Made by a program: the position numbers and the translations under genes. This document shows, piece by piece, positions 1 through 5,181 of a stretch of DNA of 5,430 nt. Within the stretch, counting starts at the first letter, position 1; each line of letters starts with the position of its first letter. Under the pieces are notes generated by a model, which saw nothing but the letters and a program-made list of their open reading frames with translations, was not told the DNA's origin and did not search any database. The stretch lies in the NCBI GenBank assembly GCA_905373325.1, contig CAJPTB010000149.1, positions 1-5,430 of the forward strand, written 5' to 3'. The DNA comes from an uncultured Ancrocorticia sp. GTDB lineage: Bacteria > Actinomycetota > Actinomycetes > Actinomycetales > Actinomycetaceae.

Positions 1-792
1 GTCTGGACCGGGGAAGCCGCCGTCGGACTTCCTGCGGGTGGCGAGGAGGACGATTGCGACGACGGCCACAAGAGCGCCGCCCCCAATGGCGAACCACGCC
101 CACATCGGCATGCCTTCGTCTTTCTTGGGCGACGCCCATGGCGTCGGCGTATCGTCCGGGGTTGTTTCAGGCGAGGTTGACTTGGCGGTTGTCGGCGATT
201 CGGAGGGGCTTTCCGACTCGTCGTCCGTGGCGCCTATGTCTCCCAACTTGCCTCCGGCAGTGGCGCTTATGCCTTTCTTCACGGTGTCGTAGCTTTCCCA
301 CTCCGCCGTGTTTCCATTGACTTTTCCTTCTTTGCTCACATCCGTGATCTCGGAGGGGAGGGTGATGCCGATCTTGAATTTGAGGTCGCTCATTCTCGAA
401 CGCACCGGGCTCTTGAGCTGACCGTCCATTGCCTCCCAGAATGCTCGGGGAACGGTGACGGTTACGTGCCCTTCGTCGTCCTTATCGGCCAGGGTCTTCA
501 GGAAGGGGCCGTCTTTGAACGTGAGCTTGCAGCCCATGCCCTTCGCACCGGGAACCGATTCGATGACAGGGGTGCCATAGGTCGATTTCAGGGTCTCCAT
601 TTGCGAGGCCAGAGCCTGGCAGTCTCCGACCTTTGTCGAGGGGTCCTCGGTGTCGAACGCTATGCTCAAGGCGGTGCTTCCGTCTTCGCCGACTGTGATG
701 TTTGTATCGACTCGACACGCCGAAAGGATCAGCAGGAATGGCAGAAAGAGAAGAAGGGGCCGGCGACGTCCCTTCTTGGCGATGGTAGTCAT
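1..792 (-). CDS. LppM-like lipoprotein with C-terminal transmembrane helix (3' end cut by window edge)
   Basis: I translated this from an ATG at 792; the frame stays open to base 1, giving 264 residues without a stop. Residues 6-12 are basic (KKGRRRP), then a hydrophobic stretch runs to the lipobox L-S-A-C, with Cys26 the predicted lipidated residue. The mature part, about 26-186, resembles the actinobacterial LppM family: it starts C-R-V-D-T with a D-G-S turn soon after, and has a strand-rich pattern ending in G-x-V-N-G-N-T. Cys58 and Cys88 could form a disulfide. Residues 187-227 are a Ser/Thr/Pro/Glu linker. PMWAWFAIGGG opens a transmembrane helix (about 229-252), followed by TRRK. An AGGGA sequence 7 nt upstream is a modest ribosome site that supports this start. 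The complete gene at 1246-2220 is a paralog lying upstream on the same strand. M. tuberculosis LppM has been linked to macrophage trafficking; the function here is unknown. The C-terminal tail lies outside the window. Confidence 0.8.
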   Translation of the reverse strand, partial: MTTIAKKGRRRPLLLFLPFLLILSACRVDTNITVGEDGSTALSIAFDTEDPSTKVGDCQALASQMETLKSTYGTPVIESVPGAKGMGCKLTFKDGPFLKTLADKDDEGHVTVTVPRAFWEAMDGQLKSPVRSRMSDLKFKIGITLPSEITDVSKEGKVNGNTAEWESYDTVKKGISATAGGKLGDIGATDDESESPSESPTTAKSTSPETTPDDTPTPWASPKKDEGMPMWAWFAIGGGALVAVVAIVLLATRRKSDGGFPGPD

Positions 793-799
793 GTGCTTG

Positions 800-804
800 T
801 CCCT
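800..804 (-). promoter_or_regulatory. Ribosome binding site of the left lipoprotein gene
   Basis: On the minus strand this reads AGGGA, 7 nt before the ATG at 792. It is weaker than the sites of the other two complete genes but correctly placed. It sets the start just before the basic N-region of the signal peptide. Confidence 0.5.
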
Positions 805-901
805 ATCTGATAAGCGTGTCCGTCATGTTCAAGAACAAAGGTAGCGACTGGGACGCTCGGCGCACAATCGGTTGGAGCGAAAGCGGCGGCCTTTTCTCCT
901 C

Positions 902-921
902 CCTTTACCTACCTTTACCTA
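902..921. repeat. Perfect 10-bp tandem repeat upstream of the left lipoprotein gene
   Basis: CCTTTACCTA occurs twice back to back (902-911 and 912-921); on the gene's strand it reads TAGGTAAAGG twice. It lies about 110 bp before the start codon at 792. One copy per helical turn would suit a tandem protein binding site, but no regulator is identified. Confidence 0.5.
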
Positions 922-979
922 TAGTTCCCGGCTTTTGCCCGCAGGCGTGTCGCGAGTTCTTTGGCAAGTTGGGAATTCC

Positions 980-993
980 GCGCAGGCCTGCGC
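980..993. promoter_or_regulatory. Perfect 14-bp palindrome in the intergenic region
   Basis: GCGCAGGCCTGCGC equals its own reverse complement. It is flanked directly by the 8-bp palindrome GGAATTCC (972-979) and, 3 bp away, by TTTGCAAA (997-1004). It may be a protein binding site, though GC-rich palindromes also arise by chance. No function is assigned. Confidence 0.3.
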
Positions 994-1112
994 TCTTTTG
1001 CAAACGGGAGCGGCACGGCAAGTCGGAAGGCCTCGCGTGTTTTGAGCGATCGACGGGACTGCGCGTTGGATGTGTTCGGATGAACGAAGGGCCTCGCGCA
1101 TATGACGGCTGA

Positions 1113-1139
1113 ACTTAAACCGGTCGAGGTCGTTTAAGT
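1113..1139. promoter_or_regulatory. Inverted repeat, possible operator
   Basis: ACTTAAAC (1113-1120) and GTTTAAGT (1132-1139) are perfect inverted arms around an 11-bp spacer. The AT-rich arms stand out against the GC-rich background. The arm-to-arm period, about two helical turns, is typical of a dimeric helix-turn-helix regulator's operator. It lies about 320 bp upstream of the left lipoprotein start and 107 bp past the other gene's stop, so its target is uncertain. Confidence 0.4.
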
Positions 1140-1172
1140 GCGAGCCTTGTGTTCGGTTGTGTTCTAAGGCCT

Positions 1173-1217
1173 CTTCGGCCCGCCCGAGACATGCGTCTTG
1201 CTCGGAGCGGGCCGAAG
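1173..1217 (-). terminator. Putative terminator hairpin of the complete lipoprotein gene
   Basis: The 16-bp arms are 1173-1188 and 1201-1217, perfectly complementary apart from one bulged A at 1206, with a 12-nt loop. The hairpin starts 28 nt beyond the stop codon at 1246. There is no U-tract after it on the minus strand. Actinobacterial terminators often lack one, so the call rests on stem strength and position. Confidence 0.55.
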
Positions 1218-1245
1218 GTTTGTGCGGCGCTTGAGAAGCTGTCTG

Positions 1246-2220
1246 TCAGTAGCCGCCTTGCTGGGGCGGGTACTGGGAGTAGCCCTGCTGGTTCTGCGGT
1301 CCTCCGAACTGTTGCGGGGCCTGGGGTCCTCCGAACTGTTGCGGGGCCTGGGCCCCTCCGAACTGCTGCGGGGCCTGGGGCCCTCCGAACTGTTGCGGGG
1401 CCTGAGGCTGGCCGAATGGGGCTGCGTAGGCTTGCCCGGAGTTAGACCCCTTCCCTTTTCGGGTCGCGAGGAAGATGATGACGCCCAAGAGAACCACGGC
1501 GCCGCCTCCGATGGCGAACCACGCCCACATTGGGAATCCGCCGTCGGAGTCTTTCTTAGAAGCTGCGGGATGGTCCAAAGTTCCGTCGGCCTTCTTCCCC
1601 GTGGCTTCTTCGTTGTTCTTCGCTGTTGTGGTTTCTTCGTCAGAGGGTTCCTCGTCGGAGCCGCCGTCCTTCGTGGCCTTGATTTCCGCTCCTTGGGCGA
1701 GGATGTCAAATCCCTCGTAGTTCACCGTGTTGCCGCTGATCTTTCCGTTTCCGGACGCTTGGGTGACCTTCCCGGGCATAACGATCTTGAACGTGACTTT
1801 GAGTTCGTTTTTCAAGCTTGAAGTGTTAAGGCTCGGAGTGCCAGGCACCTTGAGAACGTAGCCGCTAGAAGTCTTAGTGAGCCCAGACTCGTAGTTGCTC
1901 TGGTTCTGAGTCAGCTTGCACTTGAGGTTTCCTCCGTTGGAGAGGTCCTCCATCTTGGCCTTGTTCAGATCGATGCCGGCGCTGCTCCTTCCCTGCATGG
2001 CTTGTTTTATCCGCGCCATTGCCGACGCGCACGTCACGTTCTTGCCGGTCAGCTTGCCCTCGTCGTCTTCGACTACGACGCTCGATACGGACGTGCCGTC
2101 GTCTTTGAACTCTATGGTCGTGTCCATTTTGCACGCGGCGATCAGAAGCGTGAAGGGAAGCAAGGCTGCCGCGAGCAACCGAGACCGCTTCCTCATGGTT
2201 GTGCGTGGAAGAACGCTCAT
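1246..2220 (-). CDS. LppM-like lipoprotein with transmembrane helix and PQAPQQFGG-repeat tail
   Basis: This is a complete 324-residue protein. The ATG at 2220 is chosen because AAGGA sits 7 nt upstream; an internal ATG at 2196 has no ribosome site, and the frame further upstream is Arg-rich and gene-unlike. The signal peptide has basic residues 10-14, a hydrophobic core and the lipobox I-A-A-C, with Cys30 predicted to be lipidated. Residues 30-184 resemble the LppM domain: C-K-M-D-T-T, the D-D-G-T turn, the V-M-P-G strand, and G-x-I-S-G-N-T-V-N-Y. Cys64 and Cys101 match the cysteine pair of the neighbouring paralog. Residues 185-228 are an acidic Thr/Lys linker. PMWAWFAIGGG begins a transmembrane helix (about 230-253), followed by TRKGKG. 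The tail has four PQAPQQFGG repeats (272-307) and ends in a Gln/Tyr/Gly-rich segment. By the positive-inside rule the tail should be cytosolic while the domain is outside. The molecular function is unknown. Confidence 0.85.
   Translation of the reverse strand: MSVLPRTTMRKRSRLLAAALLPFTLLIAACKMDTTIEFKDDGTSVSSVVVEDDEGKLTGKNVTCASAMARIKQAMQGRSSAGIDLNKAKMEDLSNGGNLKCKLTQNQSNYESGLTKTSSGYVLKVPGTPSLNTSSLKNELKVTFKIVMPGKVTQASGNGKISGNTVNYEGFDILAQGAEIKATKDGGSDEEPSDEETTTAKNNEEATGKKADGTLDHPAASKKDSDGGFPMWAWFAIGGGAVVLLGVIIFLATRKGKGSNSGQAYAAPFGQPQAPQQFGGPQAPQQFGGAQAPQQFGGPQAPQQFGGPQNQQGYSQYPPQQGGY
1300..1407 (-). repeat. Four 27-bp in-frame tandem repeats
   Basis: The copies are 1300-1326, 1327-1353, 1354-1380 and 1381-1407. 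They differ at only a few bases and each encodes [P/A]QAPQQFGG (tail residues 272-307). Because the unit is a multiple of three, slippage would change tail length without breaking the frame. The near-identity of the copies suggests recent expansion or ongoing homogenisation. Confidence 0.95.
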
Positions 2221-2227
2221 TGTTGAA

Positions 2228-2232
2228 TCCTT
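2228..2232 (-). promoter_or_regulatory. Ribosome binding site deciding the lipoprotein start
   Basis: The minus strand reads AAGGA, followed by 7 nt and the ATG at 2220. This is the only good ribosome site in the region and fixes the start ahead of the signal peptide, against a frame that stays open for about 420 bases more upstream. Confidence 0.75.
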
Positions 2233-2268
2233 AGTTTGAAGCGCGCTTGTCGCGCCGTACACGGAACA

Positions 2269-2274
2269 GCATAG
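2269..2274 (-). promoter_or_regulatory. Weak candidate -10 box for the lipoprotein gene
   Basis: The minus strand reads TATGCT, fitting the TAnnnT pattern, about 48 nt before the ATG at 2220. No recognisable -35 hexamer lies at 16-18 bp upstream, so this is tentative. Confidence 0.25.
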
Positions 2275-2452
2275 TTGGTGGGAGAAAACGGCACACGTCG
2301 TCAGGTGGGGACTTCTCGTTCCTTGACCTGCCCGTTTCTTGCCTTTGGGCCGACGCATCCCTTTCTTCCCGCCCGCTGTTGCTCTTGCTTGGGTCCTCCT
2401 GTCCTCTGTTCCGGCCCGCGCATTGCTTTTCGGGCCCTTTCGAGGCTTCGGC

Positions 2453-2536
2453 GGGCGCGGGAAAAGCCCCTCAGTCGCTCGTCGGACTCGTGCTTCGCCG
2501 GCGGTTTGCCGAGGCGCGGCGAAAGCTCCCGCGCCC
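2453..2536 (+). other. Long-range inverted repeat in the pckG upstream region
   Basis: GGGCGCGGGA (2453-2462) and TCCCGCGCCC (2527-2536) are perfect 10-bp inverted arms. Nested inside are TTCGCCG (2494-2500) and CGGCGAA (2517-2523). The left arm can alternatively pair with CCCGCGC at 2415-2421. The structure ends about 176 nt before the pckG ATG. Whether it is transcribed is not known. Confidence 0.3.
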
Positions 2537-2698
2537 GGTTCTATTGGACGGCTTCGACGACGTCGGTGTGTGAAAGATCGCACCCGCTGAGCCCAAGCTG
2601 TTCTGGGACGAAACGCATGGGAAATCCCCAGCCTTTTCCGCAACAATAGATGTCATTCGCGCCGTGGCGACAAGGCTGCGGCAGCACATCGCAGACTC

Positions 2699-2705
2699 AG
2701 GAAGG
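2699..2705 (+). promoter_or_regulatory. Ribosome binding site of pckG
   Basis: AGGAAGG lies 7 nt before the ATG at 2713, a strong and well-spaced site. It rules out the in-frame ATG at 2650, which has no such site and would add 21 residues unlike the family. Confidence 0.85.
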
Positions 2706-2712
2706 AAACGCG

Positions 2713-4578
2713 ATGACGGATAAGACCTACACCGTCGAAGAGGTTCGGGCCGGAGCGCCCGCCGAGGCCCCTGAAGAGTTGATTGAGTTCGTTGCGAAGA
2801 CGGCCAATCTCGCCAAGCCCGACTCCATTTACTGGGCCGACGGCTCGGAGGAAGAGTGGGATCGGCTCACCACCGAGATGGTCGAGGCTGGAGTTTTCAC
2901 GCGCCTCAATCCTGAGAAGCGCCCCAACTCGTTCCTTGCGCGTTCGCTTCCCTCCGACGTCGCCCGCGTGGAGTCCCGGACGTTCATCTGCTCCGAGAAG
3001 GAAGAAGACGCCGGCCCGACCAACCACTGGTACGACCCGGTCGAGATGAAGAAGATCCTCAATGAGAAGTTCGACGGCGCCATGCGCGGCCGCACGATGT
3101 ACGTCGTTCCCTTCTCCATGGGCCCGCTCGGCGGACCGATCTCCAAGCTCGGCATCGAGCTGACCGACTCTCCCTACGTGGTCACGAACATGCGCATCAT
3201 GACCCGAATGGGCTCCAAAGCGCTCAAGCTCATCGGCGAGGGCGGCGAGTGGGTTCCCGCGGTGCACTCCGTCGGCTACCCCCTGCGCGACGCCGACGGG
3301 ACCGTCCGTGAAGACACCGCTTGGCCCTGCAACGAGGAAAAGTACATCACGCACTTCCCGGAGACCAATGAGATCTGGTCCTACGGGTCGGGCTACGGCG
3401 GCAACGCGCTGCTGGGCAAGAAGTGCTACGCGCTGCGCATCGCCTCGACGATGGCTCGCCGTCAGGGATGGATGGCCGAGCACATGCTCATCCTTCGCCT
3501 GACCGACGAGAAGACCGGCAAGCAGTACCACGTGACGGCCGCCTTCCCCTCGGCTTGCGGCAAGACCAACCTCGCCATGCTTCAGCCGACCATTCCCGGT
3601 TACAAGGTCGAGACGATCGGCGACGACATCGCATGGATGCGCCCCGGCCCCGACGGGCGCCTGTACGCAATCAATCCCGAGGCCGGCTTCTTCGGCGTCG
3701 CTCCCGGGACCTCGTATGACACGAACCCCATGGCGATGGACACCATGCGCGGCAACTCGATCTTCACGAACGTCGCCCTGACCGACGACGGCGACGTGTG
3801 GTGGGAGGGCATCGACGCCCCGCTTCCGGACCATCTCATCGACTGGACCGGCAAGGATTACACCCCTGCCGACGCCGCCGAGGGCAAGAAGGCCGCCCAC
3901 CCGAACAGCCGCTTCACGGTTCCCGCCTCGCAGTGTCCGATTATCTGTGAGGATTGGGAGGCCCCGCAGGGTGTGCCGGTCGACGCGATTCTCTTCGGAG
4001 GCCGCCGCGCCAGCAACGTGCCGCTCGTCGCCGAGCAGTACGAGAACGCCCACGGCGTGTTCATCGGAGCCTCGGTCGCCTCCGAGGTGACCGCCGCCGC
4101 GACGGACGTCAAGGCAGGCTCGCTGCGCCACGATCCCTTCGCCATGCTGCCTTTCTGCGGGTATCACATGGCAGACTACTGGAGCCATTGGCTGGAGCTC
4201 CAGGAGAAGCTCGGCGACAAGTTCCCGAAGGTTTTCCAGGTCAACTGGTTCCGCAAGGGCCCCGACGGCAAGTTCATGTGGCCCGGGTACGGCGAGAACT
4301 CGCGCGTCCTCGACTGGATCGTCCGCCGAGTCGGCGGGCAGGTCGATGCCGTTGACGGCGTGACCGGTCGCTACCCGAAGTTCGAGGATTTCAACCTCGA
4401 TGGGATCGACGTCGACAAGGTCACGTGGGACGCCCTGTTCGAGATCGACCCCGACGCCTGGGCTGCCGAGATGGACGAGACCGAGGAGTACTTCAAGCAG
4501 TTCGGCGACAAGCTTCCCGCCAAGATCACCGAGCAGCTTGCGAAGTTCCGTGAGCGCATCGCCGCGGCGAAGGCCTGA
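2713..4578 (+). CDS. pckG: Phosphoenolpyruvate carboxykinase (GTP)
   Basis: The enzyme interconverts oxaloacetate + GTP and PEP + CO2 + GDP in the cytosol, at the junction of glycolysis/gluconeogenesis and the C4 acids. The protein has 621 residues, normal for the GTP-dependent family. Visible active-site features, compared with the well-studied vertebrate enzyme: substrate Arg85 in [13 protein letters not shown] at 228-231; metal ligands Lys237 and His257; the P-loop signature FPSACGKTN at 278-286 with the reactive Cys282; the metal-binding GDD at 303-305; NSR at 398-400; FGGRR at 428-432; the mobile lid around 457-472; and the guanine pocket [19 protein letters not shown] at 511-529. All key residues are present, so it should be active. 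Codons strongly favour G/C at third positions, consistent with good expression. In fermentative actinobacteria the enzyme can work in the PEP-carboxylating direction towards succinate; which direction dominates here cannot be read from sequence. It is monocistronic, flanked by opposite-strand genes. Confidence 0.98.
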   Translation: MTDKTYTVEEVRAGAPAEAPEELIEFVAKTANLAKPDSIYWADGSEEEWDRLTTEMVEAGVFTRLNPEKRPNSFLARSLPSDVARVESRTFICSEKEEDAGPTNHWYDPVEMKKILNEKFDGAMRGRTMYVVPFSMGPLGGPISKLGIELTDSPYVVTNMRIMTRMGSKALKLIGEGGEWVPAVHSVGYPLRDADGTVREDTAWPCNEEKYITHFPETNEIWSYGSGYGGNALLGKKCYALRIASTMARRQGWMAEHMLILRLTDEKTGKQYHVTAAFPSACGKTNLAMLQPTIPGYKVETIGDDIAWMRPGPDGRLYAINPEAGFFGVAPGTSYDTNPMAMDTMRGNSIFTNVALTDDGDVWWEGIDAPLPDHLIDWTGKDYTPADAAEGKKAAHPNSRFTVPASQCPIICEDWEAPQGVPVDAILFGGRRASNVPLVAEQYENAHGVFIGASVASEVTAAATDVKAGSLRHDPFAMLPFCGYHMADYWSHWLELQEKLGDKFPKVFQVNWFRKGPDGKFMWPGYGENSRVLDWIVRRVGGQVDAVDGVTGRYPKFEDFNLDGIDVDKVTWDALFEIDPDAWAAEMDETEEYFKQFGDKLPAKITEQLAKFRERIAAAKA

Positions 4579-4588
4579 TTGGAGCCGC

Positions 4589-4602
4589 GCGCCGAAAGGC
4601 GC
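4589..4602 (+). terminator. Small hairpin after pckG, weak terminator candidate
   Basis: GCGCC and GGCGC pair around a GAAA tetraloop, starting 10 nt after the pckG stop. The stem is only 5 bp and no T-run follows, so it may instead be a stabilising 3' end structure. Confidence 0.3.
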
Positions 4603-4626
4603 AGCCTGACGATCGGCTGACGGCCG

Positions 4627-4666
4627 GGCCTCCCTTGACGCTTCCTGTGGCTGTTCTTGGGAGGCC
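4627..4666 (+). terminator. Second hairpin after pckG, possible terminator
   Basis: GGCCTCCC (4627-4634) and GGGAGGCC (4659-4666) are perfect 8-bp arms with a 24-nt loop. The loop is long and no T-tract follows, so termination here is uncertain. Confidence 0.35.
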
Positions 4667-4717
4667 GTGGCTGGCCTCTCAGGTCATCTCTGGTCGACTT
4701 CGCGACGCCCTCGGCTG

Positions 4718-4786
4718 ATGAAAAGTGCCTGGAGCAGTGAAGGGTGCCAAATTTTGGCGCTTTTCCTGCAGACAGGCACTTTTCAT
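4718..4786 (+). repeat. 69-nt nested palindrome with four related half-sites
   Basis: The outer arms 4718-4731 and 4773-4786 are a perfect 14-bp inverted repeat. The inner arms GCAG (4734-4737) with CTGC (4766-4769), and 4739-4748 with 4756-4765, continue the stem up to a short loop around 4752. The inner stem needs three G-U pairs if the plus strand is transcribed; the minus transcript would have A-C mismatches instead. Four related 10-mers, GAAAAGTGCC (4720), GAAGGGTGCC (4739), GGCGCTTTTC (4756) and GGCACTTTTC (4775), lie symmetrically about base 4752 with 19-bp spacing in each arm. It could be a structured RNA, a dispersed palindromic repeat or a double operator. It begins 140 nt past the pckG stop. 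Confidence 0.7.
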
Positions 4787-5047
4787 GTCTGACGGCAGGC
4801 GCCGTCGCGTCTGATCAGCTGCATCGTGTCCGACGAGCGGCGTTATATCGGACGAGTGACATCGCGCCCGGGCGATTGCGCCGCGTGCCTGACGGCCGGC
4901 GAATGGGCGCCGTTCACCCGCCTTGTGATGCGCAAACGGAAGCGCGGACGGCTTTGGCGGGCTTTGCGAGTAGTCGCTGCTCACTTGCCTCGTGAGCGGC
5001 GAACAGACGCTTGGACGGCCAGGGGCGGGCGCTGATCCCGAACTGGA

Positions 5048-5092
5048 CGAACGAGGGGCGGACCCGATTGGCTCGGGTCCGCCCCTCGTTCG
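5048..5092. terminator. Strong bidirectional terminator-like hairpin
   Basis: Arms 5048-5067 and 5073-5092 are perfectly complementary over 20 bp, with a 5-nt loop TTGGC. Placed between the convergent pckG and surface-protein genes, it is the best terminator in the window and can act from either side. It lacks a T-run on both strands, as is common in high-GC actinobacteria. Confidence 0.75.
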
Positions 5093-5100
5093 CTGAAGCG

Positions 5101-5168
5101 TTGCAGGCGGTCAGGCTCCGGCCGCGGCGCCCGCTGCGCTAGCTGTCGCGGCCTGGCTGCGCCTGCAA
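5101..5168 (-). terminator. Branched hairpin just downstream of the surface-protein gene
   Basis: TTGCAGGCG (5101-5109) and CGCCTGCAA (5160-5168) are perfect 9-bp arms. Inside, CAGGC (5112-5116) pairs with GCCTG (5151-5155), or CCGCG (5122-5126) with CGCGG (5147-5151). On the minus strand the structure starts 13 nt after the stop codon at 5182, a usual place for a terminator, and is followed by the stronger hairpin at 5048-5092. Confidence 0.45.
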
Positions 5169-5181
5169 GACTGCCCCAACC

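Larger units (their letters stand above)
793..1245. other. Intergenic region between the two lipoprotein genes
   Basis: No credible gene is seen. Short open frames on both strands lack ribosome sites and have implausible composition. The region holds a hairpin just past the upstream gene (1173-1217), an 8-bp-arm dyad (1113-1139), a cluster of palindromes (972-1004) and a 10-bp tandem repeat (902-921). Its length, and the hairpin after the upstream gene, suggest the left lipoprotein gene has its own promoter. I could not find a convincing -35/-10 pair. Confidence 0.6.
2221..2712. other. Divergent intergenic region between lipoprotein gene and pckG
   Basis: The two flanking genes point away from each other, so both promoters should lie here. 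I see no convincing sigma-70-type pair for pckG. The stretch from about 2331 to 2410 is pyrimidine-rich on the plus strand. Several complementary GC-rich segments exist: 2415-2421 with 2455-2461, 2453-2462 with 2527-2536, and 2494-2500 with 2517-2523. These could fold in a pckG leader transcript or be background of high GC. Open frames crossing the region on both strands have Arg-rich, low-complexity translations and are not accepted as genes. Confidence 0.6.
4579..5181. other. Convergent intergenic region rich in hairpins
   Basis: No convincing gene is present. Short frames on both strands lack ribosome sites and have composition unlike coding sequence. The region contains several inverted repeats, listed separately: 4589-4602, 4627-4666, 4718-4786, 5048-5092 and 5101-5168. 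Smaller ones are GACGGC/GCCGTC (4791-4796 and 4801-4806), GTCCGA/TCGGAC (4828-4833 and 4848-4853) and the palindrome CGCCCGGGCG (4865-4874). About 600 bases is long for a gap between two 3' ends, so it may be a repeat element or an eroded remnant. Confidence 0.6.

Noticed and set aside
804..832. TTGAAC (832-827, minus strand) as a -35 box for the left lipoprotein gene
   Set aside because: At 17 bp spacing the -10 would be CAGATA, a poor match, and the transcript would begin too close to the ribosome site.
816..1112. 98-codon plus-strand and 60-codon minus-strand frames in the lipoprotein intergenic gap
   Set aside because: They have no ribosome site, implausible composition, and overlap palindromes and repeats rather than showing coding bias.
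1300..1407. Possible CRISPR-like array
   Set aside because: The four 27-bp units are directly adjacent with no spacers and encode an in-frame peptide repeat.
1149..1821. Plus-strand open frames over the 27-bp repeats, with Leu-Arg-Thr-Val-Ala-Gly-Pro type repeats
   Set aside because: They are the complement of the repeat tail of a well-supported minus-strand lipoprotein; they have no ribosome site or family resemblance.
2221..2646. The lipoprotein frame stays open on the minus strand up to an ATG at 2646
   Set aside because: The added sequence is Arg-rich and low-complexity, would bury the signal peptide inside the protein, and lacks a ribosome site; AAGGA lies 7 nt before the ATG at 2220.
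2619..2647. AACAAT (2642-2647) as a -10 box for pckG
   Set aside because: It matches the consensus at only four of six bases and has GGGAAA at the -35 position, so there is no support for a promoter.
2650..2712. Upstream in-frame ATG for pckG at 2650
   Set aside because: It has no ribosome site, and the extra 21 residues are unlike the family; AGGAAGG stands before the ATG at 2713.
2653..4188. 511-codon open frame antisense to pckG
   Set aside because: It mirrors the high-GC codon use of pckG; the translation is His/Gly/Arg/Val-rich with no recognisable domain, and it lies wholly opposite a certain gene.
4679..5035. Short frames on both strands after pckG (for example GTG at 4826, or the minus frame ending at 4679)
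   Set aside because: They run through the hairpin elements, lack ribosome sites, and their translations look like non-coding GC-rich sequence.
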